Assembly (NCBI GenBank): GCA_034008185.1
Contig: CM067104.1
Location: forward strand, 186,001-250,000
Length of the DNA stretch: 64,000 bases
Origin: Gorsachius magnificus
Taxonomy: Eukaryota > Chordata > Aves > Pelecaniformes > Ardeidae
Direction: 5' to 3'
Part shown: one piece after another, positions 30,041-46,300 of the stretch
Numbering within the stretch: the first letter of the stretch is position 1
How the letters are laid out: the number at the start of each line of letters is the position of its first letter
Notes under the pieces: model-generated
The model's database searches: none
What the model was told of the DNA's origin: nothing
The model's input: the letters and a program-made list of their open reading frames with translations, nothing else
Program-made: the position numbers and the translations under genes

Positions 30041-30663
30041 GTTCAGGCTCTGCCGGCCCGGTGTTTTTGGGGGGCTGCTGAAGTGGGGTGGGAGCAGGGA
30101 GAGCCCCCGGGGCTGCGGGGCTGCAGACAAAGAGGGGCTGGGGTTTGGGCATCGCCCGCCAGAACAAAGGAACCGGGGCGGCCCTGGCTGCGCCCAGCGG
30201 AGCTCCGGCAGCTTCAGCTCCCGCTGGGTGGGTCCCCGGCGCAAAGGGGTGTTGAGGGGGACCCTGGCCCCACAGCGGCTCAGGCCCCAACCCCCTGCCG
30301 GGTCGGTTCTCCTGTGGGAGACGTCTCCTGCCTTTGTCTCCCCGCAGCCCCGAGCCCTCAGCAGGGTGCGGAGCCTGGCAGGGCGTCCCCAGGGCGTCCC
30401 CAGGGTGTCCCCAGGGCCTGGGGTGTGGGGGGATCACAGCAGCCCCCGCCTCAAGGACCTCTCTCCAGGCTGGGGGGGCCACCACCCTTCCCATCCCCTG
30501 AGCCGTGGCCAGGGGGTGCCCTGTGGGGTGGGGGGGTGGCTCAGCCATGGGGCGATGTGCGGTGCAGGGCGAGGGGCCCTGGGTGGCGGGGGGGGGTGTG
30601 GGTCCCCCCAGGCCCCTTCCCATCTCGTTAGGTATGGAAGGCCACTCGTCCCCCCGCCGACTG

Positions 30664-30719
30664 CTGCCAGGCAACGGGCCATGGTGGCGGGGTTGCTAGG
30701 AGACCGGTTGCTAGGAGAC
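30664..30719. promoter_or_regulatory. Tandem X-box-like (RFX) motifs
   Basis: GGTTGCTAGGAGAC occurs twice as a perfect direct repeat, at 30691-30704 and 30706-30719, preceded by an inverted half-site CCAGGCAAC at 30667-30675. GTTGC followed after a short spacer by GRRAC is the form of the X-box bound by RFX factors. No gene starts nearby, so it would be a distal element between TUBA1A and TUBA1C. Confidence 0.5.
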
Positions 30720-31369
30720 AGCCTGGGGACCCCCCCTCGCATTCCCCTTCTCCAACATCCATTCGGGGCCTGGCTGTGGGGGGTGCAGGGAGACGGGGGG
30801 GCTGGGGTCCCCCTGCTGCCCGACCCCACTCTGCTGTGCCGGGGGTGTACCCAGCCCCGGGGCCCCCCCGCTGTCAAGCCCCAGTGTGTGCCAGTGGGGG
30901 GGGGGGTCTGGCTCAGCTCCCAGTCCCCCCCCATCTCCCATTCCCCCCCCGACACTTCCCGGGCGCCTGTGCTCTGTTGACTGTTGGTACAACGCGGCGG
31001 CTCCTGGCGCGGTTGCGCCCCCCCCCGGCTGTGGCCCAGGCACCGCAGGACAAGCCCTTCCCCCCCGCTCCCCCCCCCGCGCTGGGCATCTCAGGGGGCT
31101 CCGAGGGCCGGCATCTCCGCTCCCCCCCAGCAGCACAGCCCCGGCGTGGGCTGATTTCCCGGCTGCTGGTTCCCTGCCTGCGGCACGGCCAAGGTTTCCA
31201 GCCCCCCCCGGTCTGGGCCCTTCCTGGGGGTCCCTCACTGGTGACCTCACCCCACGGCTGGGACACATCCATCCCCAGGGATCAGGGAGTCCTGTCCCCG
31301 CCTGGGGCTGCTGCGGCTCCCAGGGAGGAGGTGACGTCTCGGGCACCGGCTGCTGCTATTTTTAACCTG

Positions 31370-31470
31370 TTTTCCCGCAGAATGCGGCGTGCGAGCACCC
31401 GCTCTGTCCGTCCGTCCGTCCCCTGCCACCATCAATGTGACAGGTTCATTGAAACGGAGAGAGAGGGCGG
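31370..31470. promoter_or_regulatory. Candidate noncoding regulatory element, TUBA1A-TUBA1C interval
   Basis: An island of ordinary composition in GC-rich DNA, containing CCATCAATGTGACAGG and TTCATTGAAAC. ATCAAT and TGACAG are cores used by PBX and MEIS/TGIF-type homeodomain proteins. No coding potential seen. Elsewhere in 30720-32820 only GC-rich spacer with long G runs (for example 31661-31677) is present. Confidence 0.3.
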
Positions 31471-32614
31471 CTTGGGGGTGGGGGCTGCTTCTTGCTGGGG
31501 TGCAGGATGAGCCCCCGGTGCGGTGGGGGGCACCAGACAGGCCCTGTTGTCCCCTGGCTGGCTTGGGGTGGGAGCAGGGGGGTGTCACCATGTTGTCCCC
31601 ACAGCCTGGGTGCCCCCCTGCAGCCCCCGGCACTGCGCCCAACAAACCGGCGCACAGGGGGGGGGGGGGGGGGGGCCCCGGGGGCCGGGGGGCGCGGGGG
31701 CCGGGCCCGGCCGTGGGGAGCTGCTCGGCGCTGGGGGGCCGCATTGCGGCAAAGCCTGCAATAAAGGAGTGGGGCGGTGGCGGCAGCGAGGCGGGAGAGA
31801 CCCCGCTGCTGGGGGGGGGTGTCTGCTCTGCCCCGCCCCCCCAAAGCACCCCCCGACCCCCAGCAGGGCCCCGGAGCCGGGGGGGGGCGGGGGGGGCCGG
31901 GGCCGGGGGGGACACCGGGATCCCCAGGGAGTGGGGGGATGCAGGGGGTGCCCTGGGGACCCTGGGGGCCCCGCTCAGCCGTTGTGCATGGTGCCATGCA
32001 GTGGGGCTGGGCGCAGCCTGGGGGGGGGGACCCCAGGGGTGCACGGGGGGACACGGTGTCCCCGCAGGCTGCTCTCGGCCGTGCCAGGAGCCTCCCCGGG
32101 GCAGGGGGGGGAACCGCCGCGGCTGGGACCCCGGGGGCATCCCCGTCCCTCCCCCTCAGCTCTCTGCAGAGCAGCCCTGAATGGGGACAGGGGCCCTTTG
32201 CCGGGGGGGGGCACACACCAAGGGAGTGACCCGGGCACACACCAAGGGAGTGACCCCACCGCAGGGGTGGGGGTTTCCGGGGCTGCCCGTGTCCCCACGC
32301 TGTCCCCAAACCCGTCTCTGTCCCTGGGAACGTGACCCCGACCTGCGCCCACCCCAGCCCAGGGCAGGGGTGGCCCAGGGCGTGCGGGCGTGCCCCCCGG
32401 GGGGGGGGGGCAGGGCGCGGCCGGGAGCAGGAGCCGGCGCGGCGGGGGCCCGCGGGGCTTCCCACGGGAACGGGACGGGGACGGGATGGGGACAGGGACG
32501 GGGACCGCTGGGCCCCCGTGGCCCCCAGCCCAGGCTGGGCCGTGCTGCTCCCTGGGCAGAGCCCGGGCCTGGGGCTGCGGCCGGGGGGTGCAGGGACCCC
32601 TCCTGCCCCCGGCT

Positions 32615-32725
32615 GAGCCCCCCACCCCTAATGCCCCCCCGGTCTCCCCCGCCCCTAAAGCCCCCTACCCCTAATGCCCCCCCGGTCCCCCCCGCCCCTA
32701 AAGCCCCCCGCCCCTAATGCCCCCC
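32615..32725. repeat. ~55 bp tandem repeat, CCCCTAATGCCCCCCC unit
   Basis: About two and a half copies of a unit with CACCCCTAATGCCCCCCC followed by CCCGCCCCTAAAGCCCC stand in tandem just upstream of the TUBA1C promoter. Copies differ mainly in C-run length. Confidence 0.7.
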
Positions 32726-32839
32726 CAGCCCGGCTGCCCCCAATGCCCCCCCTCCCCTCCTGCCCCCTCTCCCCCCATCTCCCCCCGTCCCCTCCTGCCC
32801 CCCCAAACACGCCCCGCCCCGGTGAGGCCACGCCCCCGT

Positions 32840-32915
32840 AGGCCTTCCACTCGATGACGTCACCGCCCCGCACCCTCGCCGGCTTTCGAACCGACCAATC
32901 GGAATCGAGGCGGGG
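32840..32915 (+). promoter_or_regulatory. TUBA1C: TUBA1C promoter elements: CRE and CCAAT box
   Basis: A perfect CRE, TGACGTCA, lies at 32855-32862 and a CCAAT box at 32895-32899. They precede a long C/G-run CpG island (32930-33110). The first exon of TUBA1C, which should hold only the ATG, was not found downstream; no ATG exists on the plus strand between about 32860 and 33300. Confidence 0.6.
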
Positions 32916-33259
32916 CGGCGGCGTGGGGGGCGGGCTCGGCGGGGGGGGCGGGCTGCCGGCCCGCGGGGGGCGGGGAAAGGCCGCGCCCCCCCCGCCCCCC
33001 CCGGGGGCCCGCCCCCAGGCCCGCCCCCCGCGGGGGGGCCCCGCGGGCGGCCCCGCGCGCCGGGCCCCCCCCCCCCCCGGGGGGCCGGGGGGGTGACGGC
33101 GCGTGTCCGGGGCGCCCCGTGGGGCTGAGCCCTGAGCTGGGGGCCCGGGGGGCCCCTGTGTGCCCCCGTGGGGCTCCCCCCGGCTGGGGCTCGGTGCTCC
33201 CACGCGGGTCCTGGACACGGCCCCACAGCCGCCCCCCCCCGACCCCCGGGGCTTCCTGA

Positions 33260-35757
<2,498 letters not shown>

Positions 35758-35793
35758 TGCCGTGGCTCCATTCATCACGCCGTGGTGCTGTTC

Positions 35794-35799
35794 AATAAA
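35794..35799 (+). terminator. TUBA1C: TUBA1C polyadenylation signal
   Basis: AATAAA 37 bases after the TUBA1C stop codon, followed by a T-rich stretch. The 3' UTR is very short. From 35830 to 36860 lies spacer before the PRPH promoter, with no gene seen. Confidence 0.8.
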
Positions 35800-36864
35800 A
35801 TTGCTTTTTTCCACCCTTGCTTCGTTTCTTGTCCAAGCAGGATCTGCCTCGTCGTGACCGGGGGGGGACGTCCTGAGGGGAGGGGGGGTCCTGGCTGGGC
35901 TGGGGGGGCTGCGGGGGCCTGGGGTCCCTGGGCTGGGTCCTGTGCTGCGGGCTGGCTGCGCTGGGGGATTCATATCCCCCCCCATTGTCCCCGGGGGAGG
36001 TGAGGACCCCTGGGAACAGCCCCCAGGGAGGCTGGGAGCCCCCAGGGCTGGGGCTGTTCCCACCTGCCCCAGCAGCCGCCCCCCAGCCCCGGGTGCGTGG
36101 GCAGGATCCGGCCCTGGTGCAGACGGTCTGTACATGTTGTCCTGCTGCTCCTGGCACAGAGCTGGGCTGGGTGCGGCGCTCTGCAGAGCTGGGGGGGGGT
36201 CCTGGGCGGGAGGGCCCCCCCCGCAGCCCCTGGGCACTGACCCCTTCCCGTAAGCACCGCCCTCGCTGCCCAGGAAGGGGGGTCCGGGGGGGGCAGAGCC
36301 CATTTTCCAGCACTGCCCCTGCGCATGGCAGTGCCGGCGGCCGGTCAGATGTCTACAAAATGGGGGGGGGGGGACGGACAGGGCCCCCTCCCTGGGTGCT
36401 GGGATGGCCAGGGTGTGCATCGCCTGCTCCATGGGGCTGAGCACCTCGGGCAGGATGGGACCCAGCTGAGACGGGGCTGTGCTGAGCCCTGCAGCAGGGG
36501 TTGAGGATGGGCTTCACCCTGCACCCCCTCCTGCGTCCTGGCAGGGGAGACCCGGCCCTGCTGCTGCCACCCAGCCCCTCGCCCTCTGCCCAAGCGGGGG
36601 CTGCATCCCCCGGGTGCCGCCAGCCCCTCTCCCCCACCCCCCGGAGCTACCGGGCTCCTCTGCCTGCGCCCCCGAGGGGGGGCCCTGCAGCCCCCAGTTC
36701 TGCAGCCCCCCCCTCCATCCCGAGGGAGTTCCCGGCCACTCCCGATCCCTCTCCCCCCCGCGGGGACACCCGCAGCCCCCGGTCCTCCCCCCGGCCGGGA
36801 GACCCCTCCCCTCCCCCGCATCCGCACCCCCGGGTCCCCCCGGCGGGGCGGAGCCGCCTCCCGC

Positions 36865-36870
36865 TATAAA
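36865..36870 (+). promoter_or_regulatory. PRPH: PRPH TATA box
   Basis: TATAAA 39 bases upstream of the PRPH start codon, in GC-rich context. This predicts a 5' leader of only about ten bases if spacing is canonical, so the real start may differ. Confidence 0.7.
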
Positions 36871-36908
36871 CAGCCGGTACCGGCAGCCGCCGCCCTCCCG
36901 GTCCCACC

Positions 36909-39883
36909 ATGAGCCGCGGCGGCCGCGCCCCCACCCCGCGCCGCGCCCTCGGGGCGCCGCCGCCCCTCACCGGGGCTCCGGGGCGGCTGGCGGCGGCGGC
37001 GGCGGCGCGGAGTGCGGAGCGGGAGGAGCTGGCGGCGCTGAACGATCGTTTCGCCGCTTTCCTGGAGCGGGTGCGGGCGCTGGAGCGGCAGAACGGGGCC
37101 CGGGCCGCCTGGGCCGCGCCGCCGCCGCCACCGCGCCCCGCGCCGCCGGGCTGGTGCAGGGGGAGCTGCGGGGGCTGCGGGACCGGCTGCAGCGCCTGGG
37201 CCGGGACCGGGACCGGCTCCAGGCCGAGCGAGACGGGCTGGCCACCGACCTGGCGGCCCTGCGGCAGCGGTGGGTGGGCGGCGGGGCGGGGGGGTGCAGC
37301 GGATGGGGGGCGCACGGCGGGATGCCCCGGGGCGGGGAGCGGGAGATGCCCCGGGATGGGGGATGCCCCGGGGGACGCTGGAGCGATGGGGCCCGGGGGA
37401 TACACCGGAGAGGGACCGGCCGTGTATTGGGATAAGGCCCGGGGGATGCCCCGGGGTGGGGGGGACTCAGCGGGGTCCGCCGGGGAGGGACCGGCCGCAC
37501 ATCGGGGAGGGGACCGAGGATGCCCCGGGTGGACTGGGGAGGGAGGGGGCCGGGGATGCGCCCAGCAGACGCTGGGGATGCACTGGGGGCACTGGGAGAG
37601 GCGGGGCGCTGGGAAGGGACCCAGGGTGGGGACTGGGAGGGACTGGGAGAGCGGGGCTCTGCGGAAGGGCGGGGCACTGGGAAGGGCACGGGTGGGGTCC
37701 CCCAGGATCTGGGGGTCCTGCGGGAGGGGCTGGTCCTGTCCTGGCTCTGCAGGGACGGGGACACCCCAGGACTGCCCCTTCCCGGGGCTAGGGGGGCTCA
37801 GTCTAGGGGGGCTCCTCTTCTTCCTCCTCCATCCCCATGTGCCTGCAGCATGGGGGGGCTGCAGCGGGGCAGGGGGGCCCAGGCAGAGGGAGGCACAAGA
37901 CAAAGTGGGGGATGCACCCTGTCCCCCCCCCCCCCTTCCTCACCCCTGTTCTCCCCAGGCTGGAGGATGAGACGCAGAAGCGGGAAGATGCAGAGAAGAG
38001 CCTGGTGCTGTTCCGCAAGGTGAGGGGGCTGGGGGGCCCGTCCCCCCTATGCAGCACCCATTCCCCTGGCCCCCCATGTGCGGCGCACGCTGCTGATGCC
38101 CCCGCCCCCCCATGGCCCCTGGCCCGGCGCCCACGCCTGCGAAGGCCCCAGCGATGCCTCGTGCACCAGGCACCCCCCATCCTGCACTGCCCCAAGAGGG
38201 GTCCGGGGGGGCCCAGTCTCCTCTGCACTGCCCCGCAGCTCGACTCGGCCTCTCCCCGCAGGACATGGACGATGCCACCCTGTCCCGCCTGGAGCTAGAG
38301 CGCAAAGTCGAGCTGCTGATGGACGAGATCGGTTTCCTCAAGAAGCTGCATGAGGAGGTGGGGGGCTGGGGGGGCAGGGGTGGGGGGAGCGGGTCGGGTC
38401 TACGTTCCATGGCGTGACGGCCCACGTGCCCACACAGGAGCTGCGGGACCTGGAGGTGAGCGCCCCGAGCCCGGCGGTGCCGGCGGAGGTGGAGGTCTGC
38501 AAGCCGGAGCTGACGGCTGCACTGCGGGAGATCCGCACCCAGTACGAGAGCATTGCCGTGAAGAACCTGCAGGAAGCTGAGGAGTGGTACAAATCGAAGG
38601 TACCCAGGGCCAGGGGGGCTGTGGGGGGCAGCTGGGGGTCCCTGTCAGCCCTGACTCCCCTGGCCCCTGCAGTTTGCCGACCTCTCAGACGCAGCCAACC
38701 GCAACCACGAGGCACTGCGGCTGGCCAAGCAGGAGATGAACGAGTCCCGGCGGCAGATCCAGAGCCTCACCTGTGAGGTGGATGGGCTGAAGGGCATGGT
38801 GAGAGCCAGGGAAGGGGGGGGTCCAGGGGGGGCGCAAGCACAGGGCCCCCACACAGCCCCGCGTGTCCCCTTCTCCCCCCGCAGAATGAGGCGCTGCAGC
38901 GGCAGATGCGGGAGATGGAGGACGAATTCGGGGAGGAGATTGGGAGCTACCAGGACGTGGTGGGGCGGCTGGAGCAGGAGATTCAGCAGATGAAGGAGGA
39001 GATGGCACGGCACCTGCGCGAGTACCAGGACCTGCTCAACGTCAAGATGGCCCTGGACATCGAGATTGCCACGTACCGCAAGCTGCTGGAGGGCGAGGAG
39101 AGCCGGTGAGGCTGCTCTGCCCGGCGCGGGGAGGCCCCATCGCTGCCGGGGTGTGGAGTCTGGCTGGGAGAGAGGGTCCCCCGCGTTGTTACGGGATTTT
39201 CTTGCAAGGAGGCAGCTCCAGGCGCTGTTTCTGCAGGCAAACAAAAAGTTCCCACGGGAGCTTCTTGCTGCCGAGATAAAGGCAAGGCCAGGGGCAGGCG
39301 CGAGGGGGGAGCTGCCGCTGGCTCCTCGCCTGCCACCCCCAGCCCGCAGCCGCCCTGGCACAATTTAACCGTGATGTGGGTCACTGACTCAATGGCGTGG
39401 AGGGGTCAGGGTCACCAGCGATGCCCGGGAGCCCCAGACCCTCCCTCACGCCCCTCTTCCCCCCCACTCCAGGATCACCATCCCCCTGCACCCTGCCACC
39501 TCCTTCAGCATGAGAAGCTCAGGTGAGGGGGGGGGGGCAGGGGTTGGGACAGGCACCCCACGGGGGTGCAGGTGGGTCCCTGTACCCCTGCCCAGGGTGG
39601 CCTTGTACCCACCTGCACCCCAGGGGTGGGCATGGGGGGGGTGACGGCCTCTCTGTGCCCCAGTGCTGGAGCCGCAGCCTGCGGAGAGCCCGGCGCGGAG
39701 GATGGTGCTCATCAAAACCATTGAGACGCGGGACGGGCAGGTGAGGGCTGGGGGGCTCCCTGCCTGGGGAGGGGGCTCCCTGCCTGGGGGGCCTGACCCC
39801 GCCATGGGGCTGACCCCCACATTCTGCCCCCCCAGCAAGTGGTGACGGAGTCACACAAGGAGCGAGCGGAGCCGGGGAAGTGA
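36909..39883 (+). CDS. PRPH: PRPH, peripherin, type III neuronal intermediate filament
   Basis: Nine exons: 36909-37269, 37959-38019, 38262-38357, 38438-38599, 38673-38798, 38885-39105, 39473-39522, 39664-39740, 39836-39883; exons 2-6 show the type III sizes 61, 96, 162, 126 and 221. Coil 1A is seen ([20 protein letters not shown]), then coil 1B ([20 protein letters not shown]), and the rod ends [15 protein letters not shown]. The tail includes [14 protein letters not shown] as in human. Exon 1 is 361 nt where 362 fits: the start-codon frame and the coil 1B frame differ by one base, with the break near 37094-37130. The head is only about 36 residues against roughly 95 in mammals, and is Arg/Ala/Pro-rich. 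Corrected length about 400 residues. Peripherin forms axonal filaments in peripheral neurons. Confidence 0.9.
37315..37570 (+). repeat. Minisatellite in PRPH intron 1
   Basis: Degenerate copies of GGGATGCCCCGGGG and of GAGGGACCGG alternate through the first part of intron 1. Unit length is irregular (about 14-40 bases). Confidence 0.6.
39180..39310. promoter_or_regulatory. Candidate element in PRPH intron 6
   Basis: An island of ordinary base composition (GGGATTTTCTTGCAAGG, GGCAAACAAAAAGTTCCC, GAGATAAAGG) inside GC-rich intron sequence. No open frame or splice sites support an exon. GAGATAAAG resembles a GATA site and GCAAACA a forkhead site. Confidence 0.25.
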
Positions 39884-40330
39884 TGGAGGGGACCCCTCTG
39901 CCCTGGCCCCCACACTCTGTACCCCCCGAATCAGCTGTGGGGCGGCAGGGGGGGCTTTGCCGGACCCCGCTGTGCCCTGTGCAGGCCAGGGAGCAGAGAG
40001 GGGGGGCGGCTGCCCCCCAGCCCCACTGCCAGCACCGTGGTGCGATGCTGTGGTGCGTCCCGGTGCCTTGTGTGTGTCCCCCCCCCTATTTATTGCTATT
40101 TATCGCCTCTTTATTTTTCTCCCTGCCGCTACCTCCGTTGTATTTAACGTTTATCGAGAGTCTCCCGCGCTGCCCTGACCCCGGGGGTCCCGGCTCCCCT
40201 CCCGCCGCCTGTCCCGGGGGTGGGGGGCTCGGGGGGTCCCCAGGCGCTGTCCCCTCCCGGTGTCCCTGCCCCCGGTGTTGCTGGGGGCGGGACGGGGCGC
40301 GGGCCGGCCGGCCACCCTGCTTGAGCGGCA

Positions 40331-40336
40331 AATAAA
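40331..40336 (+). terminator. PRPH: PRPH polyadenylation signal
   Basis: AATAAA about 450 bases after the PRPH stop codon. The 3' UTR contains an AT-rich stretch with repeated TATTTAT and TATTTAACG (40085-40155), an AU-rich-element-like feature. Confidence 0.75.
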
Positions 40337-40539
40337 GGCTGGGGCGAGGACGGGGCCGCGTCCGTCGTGTGGGCGGGGGGGAGCGGGCGGGGCCCGGTGC
40401 GCACGCCGCACCCTGGCCGGGGTGGGGGGCACGGACGGCGCGGGGGCAGCGGGAGCGGGGCCGGGGGAGGGGGGGGCAGGCGCGGGGGCACGCCGGCCCG
40501 AGGCGGAGCCGGGCGCGGAGCCGCCGCATCCCACAACCC

Positions 40540-40780
40540 TCGCCCCCGCGGCGCTCTATCCGTCCCATCCGCTCTATGGTCGGCCGCCGCTCTCCCTCGC
40601 AGCTGATAGGCTGCTGCCAGCCTATCACTGCCAGGCTGAGCTAGGGGAGCGGCGCTTAGCCAATCCCAGCCGGGCTTCTGCCGCCGCTGCCGCCGCTGAT
40701 TGGCTGGCGCTGCGCCGCGGGGCGGGCCCTCGGCGGTGGCGGTGGTTTATAAATACGACTTCACCGTCATGGCGGCCGTG
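40540..40780 (+). promoter_or_regulatory. Orphan TATA/CCAAT promoter between PRPH and C1QL4
   Basis: A strong core promoter pattern without a recognised gene: TATAAATA at 40748-40755, CCAAT at 40660-40664, inverted CCAAT (ATTGG) at 40699-40703, GGGCGGG nearby, and a 9-bp perfect inverted repeat GATAGGCTG/CAGCCTATC at 40605-40626 with a four-base loop. An 80-codon open frame from the ATG at 40769 (MAAVGRGAQRLLLGARHSGS) has no recognised relative and its ATG lies at or before the predicted start site. A plus-strand AATAAA follows at 41425-41430. Confidence 0.55.
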
Positions 40781-40789
40781 GGGAGGGGG

Positions 40790-42279
40790 GCGCAGCGGCT
40801 CCTGCTGGGGGCCCGACACTCAGGCAGCGGCTTGGGGGGGGAGGGACGACACCCGGGGTGTCCAGGCCCAGCTCCCCCGCTGGCGGCACCTCCAGGGGCC
40901 CTTCCGGACCCCCCAAAGGGCTCAGGGCAGTGGGGGGGCCGCACCTGCCCTGACTGGGGGTGGTGGTGCCGCTCTTTAGCGGGGGCGAAGACCAGCGGGA
41001 CCCCGAGGTGACGGTGGCTCTTCCCGGTGTCACCCCAGGCTCCAGCAATGCTCAGGTGGGGTGGCCCCAGGGCTGGGGGGGGGGTCCTGGGGGCAGGGAG
41101 GGACCCGGGGGAGGGGGGAGCATTTGGGGGTAGGGAGGTGCCTGGGGGGGCACCCTGGGGGTTGAAATTGAGGGGACACACATGACCCTGCAGGTCAGGG
41201 AGGTTGCGGGGGGTTCCCTGGGGGGGGGGGGGGGGGGCCGGGGGGGGGAACTGGGGCAGCCGGGGGGGGGGCCCTGTAGGGGTTGAGATTGGGAGGGGGT
41301 GACCCCTGGGAGGTGGGGGGCACCTGGGGAGGTGGAGTCCCCTCCCCGCCATCCGCAGTGACCCCCAGGGGCAGCCGGGACCAGGACGGGGACGATGGGG
41401 ACGCACCCACGGACACGCGCAGATAATAAAATAATTGATGCTGCACCTTGTTGTGGGGGCTCCGGGGTGCCGTGGCCCGGGGGGGCGAGCCCCCACCCCT
41501 ACCCGTCCTTCCCGGGGGTCCCCGGGCTACCGGCGCCACCCACCAGCGGTAGCCGTGTCCTCCCGCTGCTGGCCACGCGATGGCAGCACCGGCCCACGGC
41601 CGCGCAGGGACAGGGCTGGGGACGGGGACATCCGCGTCCTGCGGCTCCGCTGCCCCCTCCCGGGGACCTCACCCCCCCCCCGCCTGGGGCAGGCGGGTCC
41701 CCGGGGGCGGGGGGGGGCGTTGGTGTCCCTGTCCCCGGTGGCAGCCAGCACGGGGGGGGGGGAGGTGACAATGAGGGTCCCTGCCAGTGGCCCGGAGCTC
41801 GTCCCTGGGGTTGTCCCAGGGAGCAAGCAGGGCCAGCACCGAGGAGCGATGGCGGCCCAGCCTCTCCGTGGGGTCCCCTCGCCCCTGTCCCCAAGGGTCC
41901 CCTCTGCCCCCCCCCCCCCCGGAGGTGAAGGCAGCGGCTGCACATCCAAACCCAGAGTGGTTTATCAGGGGGAACACGGAGCCCAGCGATGGGATGGGAG
42001 ACTGGGGTGCCCCAGGGATGGGGACAGCACCGGGACACCCCGACGCCCTCGGGGGTGCTGGCATGCAGGGGAGGGAGAAGGGGGCACTGACGGGGGCGTG
42101 GGGGTGACTGTGGGTGGGGGGTGCGGAGGAGCCAAGAGGCGTGGGAGTGGCGTGTGGTGGGGTGGCCCGTGCATCCTCGCAGGCGCCTCGGCGCACCCAG
42201 AGTGATCGTGGGGGACGGTGACACCAGTGGGAGCCAGGACCCCCCTCCCTGCCGCCCTGTCCCTGCGCCGGGGGGGGGC
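40790..42279. other. PRPH-C1QL4 interval; no TROAP gene seen
   Basis: GC-rich spacer with long G runs (about 41221-41237) and no protein recognised on either strand. Human has TROAP here. An AATAAA on the plus strand at 41425-41430 could end a transcript from the promoter at 40.75 kb. A weak GATAAA poly(A) variant for C1QL4 lies on the minus strand at 41961-41966. Confidence 0.5.
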
Positions 42280-45565
<3,286 letters not shown>

Positions 45566-45924
45566 AAGCCACTGGCTGCCCCGGGTGGCCCCCACTCCAA
45601 TGCTGCCCTGCACCGGGGACACCTCGGGTCCCTCTGTGGGGGTGTGGGATGAGGGGACCCTCCTGCGCGGAGCCACCAGGGTGGGGACAGGTCCCTGGGT
45701 GGCTTTGCACATGTGTGTCTGTGTGCAGGGCTCCACGCGTGTCCTGGCGGTGTCCGCGGCTGGCCCCCCACCTCTGTGTGTGTGGATGCAAGCTGGGGGG
45801 GGGGCAGGGGGTGGCGGGCGTGTGCATGCTCCGTGCACGCGTGGGCACGCATGTGTGTGCTGCATGCGTGTGCATATGCATGCCGGGGCGTGGGGGGGGT
45901 GCAGGCAGAGGGAGATGCTCCCAA

Positions 45925-46110
45925 TGTAGCGACCGCGTGTGTAATTTATCCGTATAGTTTTTAAATTTGCAGGCCTGGCCAGCTCCCTCCAAAGGGCGGC
46001 GATCAATCAGCCGGGATATTGGATGGATTTATGGGCCCTTTATGCAGGAGGATCAATGCAATCCTGAAAAACCCGGCAATGTTTGTGCAACAAATTACGG
46101 CGGTTGGAGC
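45925..46110. promoter_or_regulatory. AT-rich candidate enhancer B
   Basis: The longest such island here: GTAATTTATCCGTATAG, GGCGATCAATCAGCCGG, GGATTTATGGGCCC, GATCAATGCAATCCTG and GTGCAACAAATTACGG. Dense ATCAAT, ATTTAT and AATTA cores are typical of homeodomain, PBX and HOX sites in conserved noncoding elements. A GT-rich, Z-DNA-prone stretch lies just upstream (45700-45880). Confidence 0.4.
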
Positions 46111-46214
46111 ATCTCCCCCGCTCGCCCCGGCGAGGACGGGGACGGGGTCCAGGCACCATCAATGCCACCCGTGCCGCTCCCCGGGGATGCCAGAGCCCCG
46201 CCACCGCCACCCCC

Positions 46215-46300
46215 TCCGCCGGCTGATCCTAATGAGCAGCAACAGCGAATTAATTAGCCAGGCTGCGAGGGGAAGCCCGAGTGCTAATTAGCAGGCGCGG
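46215..46300. promoter_or_regulatory. AT-rich candidate enhancer C
   Basis: Contains CTGATCCTAATGAGC, GCGAATTAATTAGCC and GTGCTAATTAGCAGG: three homeodomain-type TAATTA/TAATGA sites within 75 bases, spaced about 20-35 bases apart. Confidence 0.4.

Noticed and set aside
40769..41011. 80-codon frame MAAVGRGAQRLLLGARHSGS after the orphan promoter as a protein gene
   Set aside because: The ATG is at or upstream of the start site predicted from the TATA box, no family is recognised, and the rest is low-complexity. Kept only as a promoter finding.
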